A DNA stretch of 21,256 bases, taken from IMG/VR virus record IMGVR_UViG_3300025671_000658, positions 1 through 21,256 of that record; one strand, 5' to 3'. The notes beneath the pieces were generated by a model. It saw only the letters and a list, made by a program, of their open reading frames with translations. It did not search any database and had not been told where the DNA came from. Below, piece after piece: positions 1 through 6,726 of the stretch; the first letter of the stretch is position 1; each line of letters begins with the position of its first letter. A program made the translations under genes and the position numbers. This DNA comes from a virus.

Positions 1-543
1 CTCCCGATCCATGATTTGAATTAATTTAGTAGCGTAGTCAGGATCCGTTGCATATCCTTCTTTAACGAGGAGATGAGCGCATTCATTTCTACTTTTGGCG
101 CGGTTGACTCCTTGGTATCGACTGTAGTCTTTGTACCAACGATCGACAAGATAACAAACAGAGGTATAAAGGTCAGGGAAATTAATAAAGCCCGCATTGA
201 TTGTTACCCATTGACCGTTAATAAATTCTTGCGTATTGACATTGGTGCCAGCACCCTTTAATCCAAAGTAATTGTGGGTACCAGAAACATGTTTACCCCA
301 TGCTGATTCTAATGCCCACTGGGCCGCCACAACTTCTGGATATTTGGCACCAGCGGCTTTACCAGCTGCCATGACACCATTCCAATCGTTGGTGTAGGTA
401 ACAAGTTTAGGTGCGTTGCGATATTTGGTAGCAAAAGACTCCAGCGTGGAAGGATCAACTTCCCCCTGGAGCCAATTCCACGCGTTTACCTGATGTGGTA
501 ATTCGTCGTAGTATTTTGCAACATCTGTGAGTTTTATTGTCAT
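1..543 (-). CDS. Glucosaminidase-type peptidoglycan hydrolase (partial, C-terminus beyond left edge)
   Basis: The frame is open from an ATG at 543 to the left edge, giving the first 181 residues. Residues about 55-180 match the glucosaminidase fold (FlgJ/LytD-like, GH73), which cuts the glycan strand of peptidoglycan. The hallmark block AAQWALESAWGKH carries the likely catalytic Glu79 and is followed by the typical T-H-N-Y-F-G-L-K-G block (residues 89-97). The N-terminus (YYDELPHQVNAWNWLQ) resembles a short segment I associate with cyanobacterial and cyanophage wall-active proteins. It may act in lysis or as a virion-borne wall-opening enzyme; a GH24 lysozyme elsewhere in the window would be its partner. 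A perfect inverted repeat sits directly before the start codon and may control translation. Domain call is firm; the exact role and total length are not known. Confidence 0.85.
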   Translation of the reverse strand, partial: MTIKLTDVAKYYDELPHQVNAWNWLQGEVDPSTLESFATKYRNAPKLVTYTNDWNGVMAAGKAAGAKYPEVVAAQWALESAWGKHVSGTHNYFGLKGAGTNVNTQEFINGQWVTINAGFINFPDLYTSVCYLVDRWYKDYSRYQGVNRAKSRNECAHLLVKEGYATDPDYATKLIQIMDRE

Positions 544-544
544 C

Positions 545-574
545 GACCTAGAGTTTATTTACCTACTCTAGGTC
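545..574 (-). promoter_or_regulatory. Inverted repeat abutting the glucosaminidase start codon
   Basis: A perfect 10-bp inverted repeat (GACCTAGAGT at 545-554, ACTCTAGGTC at 565-574) with a 10-nt loop lies one base before the ATG on the transcribed minus strand. The loop reads AGGTAAATAA and holds a short purine-rich stretch. No U-tract follows, so it is not a normal terminator. It could hide the ribosome site in read-through mRNA, or be an operator. The structure is seen; the function is inferred. Confidence 0.6.
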
Positions 575-588
575 AACTTCACTAGAAC

Positions 589-771
589 TCACTCTTCATC
601 AACAACTTCAACCGGGGCTTCTGTTGCTTCTTCCTCTGCAGCAAACTCAAGAGTTTCCAGAAGTTGACCGAGCAGGTTACCAGAGAATGCAATCAGATTG
701 CCGTCACCAGTAGCGCGTGCAGCACCAAAGGAATTAATGGCAGAGACGAGTTCGCTTTTCTTGCAAGCCAT
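589..771 (-). CDS. Small unknown phage protein with acidic tail
   Basis: A 60-residue ORF beginning MACKKSELVSAINSFG, with an amphipathic N-terminal half containing GNLIAFSGNLLGQLLETL and a strongly acidic C-terminal third rich in Glu, Ala and Val. I do not recognise a family. It sits on the same strand as its neighbours, 45 bp upstream of the glucosaminidase start and 35 bp downstream of the 106-residue protein, so it is probably part of the same transcript. There is no signal peptide, no membrane helix and no cysteine pair. The leader before the ATG lacks a clear Shine-Dalgarno sequence. The ORF is probably real because it fills the gap neatly and keeps a natural amino-acid composition, but short length limits certainty. 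Confidence 0.6.
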   Translation of the reverse strand: MACKKSELVSAINSFGAARATGDGNLIAFSGNLLGQLLETLEFAAEEEATEAPVEVVDEE

Positions 772-806
772 AACAAAACAATGACTTCAAAAAGTATAAC
801 AACAAA

Positions 807-1127
807 TCACCAAGGTACACCGTTGCCTTCAGTTGGGTTTTCCTGAATATTCAATTGACCGGTCAATCCATTTTTTAAAGATGTTACTTGATCAGCGCCA
901 AGAACATCCTCAATCCAAGCCGTAACAATTTGTGGTGTCAAATCGTCATAGTCAATAAAGTTATTGGGGTCTGGTGCACCAAGACCAACGGATCCATAGC
1001 AGCCTGTACCAAGTGTTTCACCGCTAACAGTGCGTTCAGCACTTAGTGTCCAATGCACTGCTGTCACAGTGCCATCACTAAGTTGACGATTGAGGTTAGC
1101 AATACCCCAAGTAAATGTATCAGCCAT
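807..1127 (-). CDS. Conserved-looking unknown phage protein, 106 aa
   Basis: A compact ORF starting MADTFTWGIANLNRQLSDGTV. The sequence alternates short beta-prone stretches (TVTAVHWTLSAERTVSG) with a C-terminal alpha-prone segment (TPQIVTAWIEDVLGADQVTSLKNGL) and ends NPTEGNGVPW. It looks like a small soluble domain of the kind found beside tail-fibre genes in marine and freshwater cyanophages; I recall similar unnamed proteins there but cannot name a function. It follows the S74 tail fibre by 45 bp on the same strand, so a structural or fibre-assembly role is possible by position only. No membrane segment is visible. The single cysteine does not suggest a metal site. Confidence 0.7.
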   Translation of the reverse strand: MADTFTWGIANLNRQLSDGTVTAVHWTLSAERTVSGETLGTGCYGSVGLGAPDPNNFIDYDDLTPQIVTAWIEDVLGADQVTSLKNGLTGQLNIQENPTEGNGVPW

Positions 1128-1172
1128 AATAAATGTTTTTTCTCAGTTTAACAGATCAATTAAAGAATAAAA

Positions 1173-2666
1173 TTACACGCCCTCAAGGGCTGCAACTTTG
1201 GCTTCAAGGGTTTCGATCTTGGCGATAGCTTCCTGGAGAGCAGCTGTTAGCAGGGGAATCAATTTGTCTGTTTTAAGGCCCATCGCCCCGTAGAAGCGGC
1301 CCGTTTCTTCGTCGATATAAAAATCTGATTCTTCTCCATCAACTGCTTCAGGAAAGACAGCCTTAACCTCTTGTGCAATAAAGCCGACATCATGCGCTTG
1401 ATTTGATTTCCAATTGTAACTGCACGGATTTAATTGTTTGACAGCTTCAATGGAATTGCTAAGTGGAGTGATATTTTCCTTGAGCCTGACATCAGAATAT
1501 GCTGCCCAGGCATTGCTATTCTGAGCAAGATAAACGCCATGGCTGTAGTCTGCATCTGTGAACTGAAGGCGATCACTACTAATGTCCCACCAACCATTAA
1601 ATTGTAGCGTTGGCGTTGGGCTGCCACCAAACCAACCAATTTCGCAATTGCTTCCTAAGTTCCATAGACCAATTTTAGGTGTAGAAAAAGTCCGCCCTGT
1701 TGCAGTTGTAATTCCAGCTAGTACTTCTCCGTCATTGCGAATCCTCATTCGCTCTACTGCTGTGCCAGCAGTTCCGGTTCCAAACGCAATCGCCCCAAAT
1801 CCAACATTGAACTCGACGTCGTTTGTGCCATTGGGGCGGTTGAAATCTCCAATGATCGTGGAACTAGCTTTGAACTGAAGGTAGTTCTGATCGCCGGTTG
1901 AGTAGCTGTTGTTTGCGATAATCGCATAGTTACTGGTGTTGCCGGCAGCAACATCTAGAGTGCCTCCAGGACTACTCGTCCCAATCCCCACCTTCCCATC
2001 GTTGGTGATGCGCAGGCGTTCGGTTGGGCTGCTGGCCCCATCAGCGGTGGTGCTGAAGACCAGGCGCCCGGGATAATCACCGCTGCCACCAGTACCGTCT
2101 GTCCAACATTCAATCGAAGCGTAATGTGCAGCTGTGTTGTCGGTAAACATCAACAGCCCAACGTCTACATTTGCAAAAGTAGTTGTAGACCCTCTGCCTA
2201 AGGTGACATAACTGGCTCCGCTATTTAACGTGTTACCAATTACAGCAAGCTTGCTGTACTGAGGAGACGTACTCGTGAGCGCTGTACTCGTCCCCACCAG
2301 TAACCCGCCGGAGCTGTTAACAACCAAACGAGATGTGCCGCTAGTTGTGATACCAACTTGATTTGCGCCAACAGAATAAAAACCGGAATCTGTATCGCCT
2401 GCAAATGTAATAGAAGGTGCAGCCGCAGTACCAGAAGCAAACACACCTGTAACAACGGTTGCCGTTGTGAATTGACCGGCAGAACCAGTGACGGTTGCAC
2501 CAGAAACCAGTGTTCCACCTTGGATTGTCACACCGGAAATGGTGCCAGTCGATGTGATATTTCCGCTGAACGTCGGGTTCTGGACTAAGCCGGAGATGCT
2601 TACACTCTTATCAACACCACTGGAAGTAAATGTAATGGTGTCGCACTTTAAGATACCGTACGGCAT
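1173..2666 (-). CDS. Tail fibre/tailspike with C-terminal peptidase S74 (intramolecular chaperone) domain
   Basis: A 497-residue virion protein. Residues about 30-85 carry the SG-x-T-x-TG beta repeat also seen in the 599-residue fibre. The middle holds several fibre-type modules with repeating motifs (RLRITNDGKVGIGTSSP, then MRIRNDGEVLAG), typical of trimeric beta-structured fibres. The C-terminal about 107 residues form a peptidase S74 chaperone domain: SDVRLKENI with the Ser391 and Lys396 pair that drives self-cleavage in this family, then DVGFIAQEV, and a terminal coiled coil (LQEAIAKIETLEAKVAALEGV region). In known members the chaperone trimerises the fibre and is then released. It lies downstream of the HNH-AP2 gene. 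It probably contributes to host binding. Confidence 0.9.
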   Translation of the reverse strand: MPYGILKCDTITFTSSGVDKSVSISGLVQNPTFSGNITSTGTISGVTIQGGTLVSGATVTGSAGQFTTATVVTGVFASGTAAAPSITFAGDTDSGFYSVGANQVGITTSGTSRLVVNSSGGLLVGTSTALTSTSPQYSKLAVIGNTLNSGASYVTLGRGSTTTFANVDVGLLMFTDNTAAHYASIECWTDGTGGSGDYPGRLVFSTTADGASSPTERLRITNDGKVGIGTSSPGGTLDVAAGNTSNYAIIANNSYSTGDQNYLQFKASSTIIGDFNRPNGTNDVEFNVGFGAIAFGTGTAGTAVERMRIRNDGEVLAGITTATGRTFSTPKIGLWNLGSNCEIGWFGGSPTPTLQFNGWWDISSDRLQFTDADYSHGVYLAQNSNAWAAYSDVRLKENITPLSNSIEAVKQLNPCSYNWKSNQAHDVGFIAQEVKAVFPEAVDGEESDFYIDEETGRFYGAMGLKTDKLIPLLTAALQEAIAKIETLEAKVAALEGV

Positions 2667-2697
2667 TTGTCTTACTATTTTTCTCTATTTTAACTGA

Positions 2698-3228
2698 CTA
2701 TTTGTCCTTGGGAAAATTTAAGACTGCAAACTCTCCATAAAACTTTTTTGCTGCTCTGTCATATGCTTTAGCAGCATCAATTTCATTGATGTATCTGCCA
2801 AGTTCTATTGCTTTTCTTCTTACTACGATTCTTGCCCGCCATCGATTTCGGGGTTTGTGCCAATAAACCCCTTTGTATTTACTTGTTTTTTTGTTTTTAA
2901 TTTCTTGGCATAACTGTCTATTATGACAATTAGAAGCTTTTGATGCAAGACGTAAATTTTCTAGCTTGTTATTTTGTTTATTTTGATCTATGTGATCAAT
3001 TTCCATAATTCCAGGATCTTGTTGAAAAGCAAGCATCCAAATAATTCTCTGGCAAGACCAACATTCTCCTTTGTATTTAACAAACCAGTATTGCCCATTT
3101 CTAATGCCACCTGCTTTCAATCCTGTACTTTTTCCCTTTTTCCACCTTAAACCTGATGGGCTTGTTTCATCAATTTTAAAAACACTATCCAGCTCTTCAA
3201 AACTAAGTAATGGCTTGGGTTTTGTCAT
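2698..3228 (-). CDS. HNH endonuclease with AP2 DNA-binding domain (free-standing homing type)
   Basis: A 176-residue protein with two recognisable parts. Residues about 45-104 are an HNH nuclease: MEIDHIDQNKQNNKLENLRLAS with His79 as the likely general base, Asn residues that would hold the metal, and a following NCHNR. Residues about 116-173 are an AP2 domain (SKYKGVYWHKPRNRWRA, then DAAKAYDRAAKKFYGEFAVLN), which binds DNA. This HNH-AP2 pairing is common in phage homing endonucleases. It sits between two tail-fibre genes that share repeats, with no sign that either fibre frame is interrupted, so it is an intergenic insertion and not an intein or intron. It is more AT-rich than its neighbours, which fits acquisition. 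A hairpin lies just before its start. Confidence 0.9.
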   Translation of the reverse strand: MTKPKPLLSFEELDSVFKIDETSPSGLRWKKGKSTGLKAGGIRNGQYWFVKYKGECWSCQRIIWMLAFQQDPGIMEIDHIDQNKQNNKLENLRLASKASNCHNRQLCQEIKNKKTSKYKGVYWHKPRNRWRARIVVRRKAIELGRYINEIDAAKAYDRAAKKFYGEFAVLNFPKDK

Positions 3229-3235
3229 TTAAGCA

Positions 3236-3271
3236 AAGCTGGTTCTCCAGTCTACTGGATTAACCAAGCTT
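3236..3271 (-). promoter_or_regulatory. Hairpin between fibre stop and HNH-AP2 start
   Basis: An imperfect 14-bp hairpin: AAGC (3236-3239) with GCTT (3268-3271), TGGTT (3240-3244) with AACCA (3262-3266), and TCCAG (3246-3250) with CTGGA (3255-3259), around a TCTA tetraloop. On the minus strand it starts inside the upstream stop codon and ends 7 nt before the HNH-AP2 ATG. The only Shine-Dalgarno-like bases nearby (GGAG, complement of 3245-3248) fall at the stem. No U-tract follows. A translation-limiting hairpin is a reasonable reading. Confidence 0.5.
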
Positions 3272-5069
3272 ATGGAAGAATAATTAACGGCCCGGCAATA
3301 ACAAAACCACCTGTTCCGCCAGATACAACACCGGAGCAAACAATGGCAGGTGTGGCACCAGACGGAGTGGTAATTGCAAGGGTGGAACCGGTTATATCTG
3401 TAAATAAAGCAGTGTTTCCAGTAACAGTTGTACCGGAAATCCTGGAAGTAAATATACCAGAAACAAAGTTACCGCTAATACCTGTAACAGTCGTTCCCGA
3501 AAGTGTATTAAAGTTTGCTGTTGTACCTGTTGTGGTTGTACCTGTAATTGCACTGAAACTTGCAGTGCCACCACTGACCAACGTAAATAAACCACTTGTG
3601 CCGGTAACAGTTACACCGCTGACTTGAGATGTAAAAACACCCGAGACAAAATTTGCAGTGGCTCCAGTAACCGTCGTGCCTGTAATGGTGGTAAATCCAG
3701 CTGTACCACCAGTGATTACAGCTCCACTAATGCGCGATGTAAAGGTTCCGGAAACAAAATCAGCCGTTGTGCCGGTGATGGCAGAACCGCTGATGTTTGT
3801 ATATGAAAGATCAGTGCCACTTAAGGAGGCAACCTGACCGCTTGTCGACAGCAGCATGACGCCGCTAATGCGATTGCTAAAGATGCCAGTTGCAAAATTA
3901 GCGGTTGTGCCAGTGACAGTAGTACCTGTGACTGTTGTAAACCCTGCGGTATTGCCAGTTAATGTGACAACTTGCGCTGTCTGACCTGTAATTGTTGTTC
4001 CAGATAAGGTCAGCGCATTAACCGTTGTACCTGTAATGGTGCCACCACTAATATCTGTAAAAACACCAGAACTTCCACTGAAAGTAACCGCTTTAACAGT
4101 TGTGCCAGTTAATGTAACACCGCTGATTGTATTGTTAACAGTTAAACCAGATTCAATATATCCGGAACCAGAAACATATAGGCCAGAAATAACGGTAAAA
4201 TCACCGCTAATAATTAAGTTTGTAAACGACTGGTTAACAGCTGTTAATGTCTGGAAGACACCAGTTGTAAAGTTACCGACCGTACCAGTGATTGTCGCGC
4301 CGGAAATTTGAGAGGTAAAAACACCGCTGATTCCGGTAACGGTTGATGCTCTGACCGTATTACCTGTAATAGTTGCACCACTGACTTGACTGGTAAAGAC
4401 ACCAGAAACTCCAGTGAGTGTTGTGGCGCGTACAGTGTCACCAGTAATGACAACACCAGAGAGTGCTGATGTAAATGTCCCAGATGCAAACGTTCCAGAA
4501 ATACCAGTTACAGTTGAGAACCTGGCTGTATTACCGGTAATTGTTGTGCCACTGAGGGTGCCAGTGAAATCACCCCAAATTCCAGTAATTGTATTAACGC
4601 TGACTTTATCGCCAGTAACCGTGGCACCAGAGAGGTACTGATAACGGCCACTGGTAAAGTTTGCAGCGGTACCAGTGATTGTTACTGTTGTTGTGTTGAT
4701 GCCATAAAGGCTGTCACCTTGAACAACAGTACCGGTTAGGGAGTTAACAAAAGTACTGCCGCTGACTGTTAAATCGTTTTGAACAACAAGACCGCTAAGC
4801 GTTAATGCTTGAGCGCTGATAAGAACACCAGAAACCCGCAGATCACCGCTGACGGTCAGATTATTCTGAACGGTGACAGAACCACTGATGGTACCGCCGC
4901 TTCTGGGTAGGTAATAAACGTCGTAATAAACCTTGGTGCCAGATACGGTAATCTTTTTATTTTTTAACGCCGGATCAACTTCATTGACGTGGACAACCGT
5001 AAAGAGATCAATGTCCTCTAAAGCGGTTCCCGCCAATTCTTGCAGGTCACTGATTCTACGGTTGGCCAC
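3270..5069 (-). CDS. Long repeat-built tail fibre (SG-x-T-x-TG repeats)
   Basis: A 599-residue protein starting at GTG (5069); the codon two upstream is an in-frame stop (TAA at 5073-5075), so this is the furthest usable start. Residues 1-60 (ANRRISDLQELAGTALEDIDLFTVVHVNE) look like a cap or baseplate attachment domain seen at the N-terminus of many cyanophage fibres. From about residue 60 to 585 the chain is a run of degenerate repeats, roughly 20-26 residues each, of the form SG-x-T-(V/I)-TG-x-T-A-x-F-x-x-(V/I)-x-G-x-F-x-S. This is a beta-solenoid or triple-beta fibre pattern. It ends without a chaperone or receptor-tip domain. The S74 fibre downstream carries a few copies of the same repeat, so the two may be parts of one split fibre. 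Confidence 0.82.
   Translation of the reverse strand: MANRRISDLQELAGTALEDIDLFTVVHVNEVDPALKNKKITVSGTKVYYDVYYLPRSGGTISGSVTVQNNLTVSGDLRVSGVLISAQALTLSGLVVQNDLTVSGSTFVNSLTGTVVQGDSLYGINTTTVTITGTAANFTSGRYQYLSGATVTGDKVSVNTITGIWGDFTGTLSGTTITGNTARFSTVTGISGTFASGTFTSALSGVVITGDTVRATTLTGVSGVFTSQVSGATITGNTVRASTVTGISGVFTSQISGATITGTVGNFTTGVFQTLTAVNQSFTNLIISGDFTVISGLYVSGSGYIESGLTVNNTISGVTLTGTTVKAVTFSGSSGVFTDISGGTITGTTVNALTLSGTTITGQTAQVVTLTGNTAGFTTVTGTTVTGTTANFATGIFSNRISGVMLLSTSGQVASLSGTDLSYTNISGSAITGTTADFVSGTFTSRISGAVITGGTAGFTTITGTTVTGATANFVSGVFTSQVSGVTVTGTSGLFTLVSGGTASFSAITGTTTTGTTANFNTLSGTTVTGISGNFVSGIFTSRISGTTVTGNTALFTDITGSTLAITTPSGATPAIVCSGVVSGGTGGFVIAGPLIILP
3330..4890 (-). repeat. Degenerate tandem repeats encoding the fibre shaft
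   Basis: The DNA is a long run of related units in which short strings such as CCAGTAACAGTTGTACC, CCAGTAATTGTTGTGCC and CCAGTGACAGTAGTACC recur about every 60-80 bp. Each unit encodes one SG-x-T-x-TG shaft repeat. Third-position drift between units shows the array is old, not a recent amplification. The array gives room for unequal recombination that would change fibre length. Confidence 0.7.
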
Positions 5070-5098
5070 TACTTATGTATACAAATACCTTTAAATCA

Positions 5099-5104
5099 AT
5101 TATA
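5099..5104 (-). promoter_or_regulatory. Possible -10 element (TATAAT) before the repeat fibre
   Basis: On the minus strand the gap before the 599-residue fibre holds a perfect TATAAT, about 30 bp before the GTG start, with an AAAGG between. No good -35 hexamer is found 16-18 bp upstream, so this is either an activator-dependent phage promoter or chance in AT-rich spacer. Confidence 0.3.
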
Positions 5105-5122
5105 GTTCCGTTATTCCAGTTC

Positions 5123-5422
5123 CTACTTCACCCTAATCTCAAGGCGTGGTAAGAAGTTGGAAACAAAGTTCCAGCCTGCTTGGACACCGGTGACAATGCC
5201 GCAAGCAATCACGAATACCACAATCAGCTCGGCGACGGTCAGATTGCGGCGCACGTAAACCACCTGAGGTTGCGGCCTGGGTGCGGCAGCTTGTTGAGCG
5301 ATGGTTTGCTGGATGGCCATCTGGCGAGCGCGCTCCTTCAGTTCGGCAAGTTGTTCAGGCGTGATCTCTGGTTGGGTCGGAAACTGAATCGGTGGTTGGC
5401 TGGGGGGAATTTGATCTTCCAT
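5123..5422 (-). CDS. Small one-helix membrane protein (holin or spanin candidate)
   Basis: A 99-residue protein from the ATG at 5422; a GTG at 5443 would add seven residues but has no ribosome site, whereas GGAAG lies 13 nt before the ATG. The N-terminal third is Pro/Gln-rich (QIPPSQPPIQFPTQPEITPEQ), then comes an amphipathic alpha segment (LAELKERARQMAIQQTIAQQAAA), a basic patch (YVRRN), a single hydrophobic helix at about residues 62-82 (AELIVVFVIACGIVTGVQAG) and a short tail ending LEIRVK. One transmembrane span with a long cytoplasmic arm could fit a pinholin-like or accessory lysis role, and two wall hydrolases are encoded in this window, but nothing in the sequence proves that. It could equally be a virion or host-takeover membrane protein. 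Confidence 0.65.
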   Translation of the reverse strand: MEDQIPPSQPPIQFPTQPEITPEQLAELKERARQMAIQQTIAQQAAAPRPQPQVVYVRRNLTVAELIVVFVIACGIVTGVQAGWNFVSNFLPRLEIRVK

Positions 5423-5460
5423 GTAAGCAATAAATCTTCCCACACATTAGCATCTAACAG

Positions 5461-5466
5461 AAAGGA
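5461..5466 (+). promoter_or_regulatory. Ribosome binding site of the first plus-block gene
   Basis: AAAGGA lies 8 nt before the ATG at 5475. It decides the start over a nearby out-of-frame ATG at 5470. Only about 50 bp separate this gene from the divergent membrane-protein gene (start 5422), so any divergent promoters must overlap one of the genes. Confidence 0.6.
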
Positions 5467-5474
5467 TTGATGTT

Positions 5475-5888
5475 ATGCAAAACGGAATACGTAAAGGCCT
5501 GGAAGACATTGCGTGGGAACTAAGAGGAATCAAGAATGTTCTTAGTTCCATGTGGCATGACCGTCATGCAGAAGGCAAAACCAATTCGTTAGATCCAGAC
5601 GCTTATGCCGATGAGTACTTATCGACTGAGGAATGCGCCAGGCGCCTGGGTGTATCCGATCAAACTATTCGCAATTGGATTGCAATCGGCAGGAAAAATC
5701 CCGAAAAGGGCTGGGTGGAAGGTATTCATTATGTCAACATCATGCCAGACGGAAATAAAAAAGCTTTATTCCGCATTCCTTGGAGCAGGCTTGTGCAGTC
5801 CTTCTCCAAAAACCGTGAAGCAGTTCTGACTGACTTTTACAATCATCCGTACAAATACCAAACATCAGTGCGTGGTGAGGTCATCTAA
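5475..5888 (+). CDS. Helix-turn-helix (excisionase/MerR-like) DNA-binding protein
   Basis: A 137-residue protein. Residues 1-30 are an amphipathic helix (GLEDIAWELRGIKNVLSSMW) that may mediate dimerisation. Residues about 48-72 (EYLSTEECARRLGVSDQTIRNWIAIG) are a clear HTH_17-type helix-turn-helix. A wing-like beta segment follows (GIHYVNIMPDGNKKALFRIPWSRL, 83-106). This build is typical of small phage regulators and excisionases; with no integrase beside it, a transcription-regulating role for the plus block is more likely. It is the first gene of a run linked by TAATG junctions: its TAA stop shares a base with the next ATG. A good AAAGGA site precedes the start. Confidence 0.75.
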   Translation: MQNGIRKGLEDIAWELRGIKNVLSSMWHDRHAEGKTNSLDPDAYADEYLSTEECARRLGVSDQTIRNWIAIGRKNPEKGWVEGIHYVNIMPDGNKKALFRIPWSRLVQSFSKNREAVLTDFYNHPYKYQTSVRGEVI

Positions 5889-6340
5889 TGGCGCACCGCT
5901 TTACCACTGTTTGTATCAGTGAAGTCACAGTTGAAAACTGTTTGCAAGTATTGCCTGAATCCTTGGCACACCAGGTGGAAATGTTCTTGCCGCCAGGTGG
6001 ATCATTTGATGACGCATCCCTTCAGCGATATTTAGAGAATCTTCGCAATTACGAAGAAGAGGACCTTAATTCAGGCATGACCTTGGCCAACAGGTTGCGT
6101 CTGGCATTTAAAGATATGGCGCCCGACACAATCTGTGGTAAGTTCCCCCAGGCTGAACTGCCCCTCAAACGGAGACTCCGTTGCGTTGCCGAATATCTGA
6201 TTCGGTCCGGGGAATTTGATAAGGTCAGGGATGAAAACGGAAAGCTCGTCAAGAAACGCGGTGTCTTGGGCAAGATGGTTGTGTTGTACCAACCAACCGC
6301 TAAACTTCTGGAATCACTGGTACGTCAGAAATTAATCTAA
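5888..6340 (+). CDS. Unknown phage protein, 150 aa
   Basis: A 150-residue soluble protein with no family I can name. Its N-terminus is beta-prone (HRFTTVCISEVTVENCLQVLPE), followed by a long acidic alpha region (QRYLENLRNYEEEDLNSGM) and a C-terminal half rich in Lys and Arg (LPLKRRLRCVAEYLIRSGEF, then KLVKKRGVLGKMVVLY) that resembles a small winged-helix in its pattern of helix, basic helix and beta hairpin. That last point is an impression only. Its start overlaps the previous stop by one base and its own stop overlaps the next start by one base, so it is almost certainly translated together with them. Confidence 0.7.
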   Translation: MAHRFTTVCISEVTVENCLQVLPESLAHQVEMFLPPGGSFDDASLQRYLENLRNYEEEDLNSGMTLANRLRLAFKDMAPDTICGKFPQAELPLKRRLRCVAEYLIRSGEFDKVRDENGKLVKKRGVLGKMVVLYQPTAKLLESLVRQKLI

Positions 6341-6726
6341 TGAATCGTCGTGAAAAATTAATTGCTTCTGTCATCGGCCCTGAACTTGACGACAAGAAGG
6401 CCAAGATGCTGGATGCCACCATGAAATTAATTCTTGGTGACATGGGCCAGCACTACTGCAAGATGTGGGAGGCAGAAGGTCCTGGCGTGATGGTGTTCCA
6501 GCCTCAGAACCAGGAACGTTCAATGTTTTTTCTGACACTCAAGGAATTGCACGCAGCACAAGAAGAGTGTGAACGCAATAACGATGGCGACATGGCCGAA
6601 AGCTTCCGCCGAATCCTTGGGGCCGCACAAAAGATTGATCCAACAGAAAAAGCTGGCTATATCATCAACGATACCGAGGGCATGCGCTATTTTGAGATTG
6701 ACTATACTCAAGTGTCTGAGAAGTAA
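6340..6726 (+). CDS. Unknown phage protein, 128 aa
   Basis: A 128-residue protein beginning MNRREKLIASVIGPELDD. The first 40 residues are alpha-helical (KKAKMLDATMKLILGDMGQHY); a middle segment (GPGVMVFQPQ, then MFFLTLKELHAAQEECERNND) is followed by a helical part (MAESFRRILGAAQKID) and a beta-prone end (YIINDTEGMRYFEIDYTQVS). No catalytic motif, metal site or membrane span is seen. I do not recognise the family. It is held between its neighbours by TAATG overlaps on both sides, which argues for steady co-production with the HTH protein and the methyltransferase-like protein. Confidence 0.7.
   Translation: MNRREKLIASVIGPELDDKKAKMLDATMKLILGDMGQHYCKMWEAEGPGVMVFQPQNQERSMFFLTLKELHAAQEECERNNDGDMAESFRRILGAAQKIDPTEKAGYIINDTEGMRYFEIDYTQVSEK

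Noticed and set aside
73-261. Plus-strand 62-codon frame near the left edge
   Set aside because: It is antisense to the glucosaminidase frame, which has clear domain motifs.
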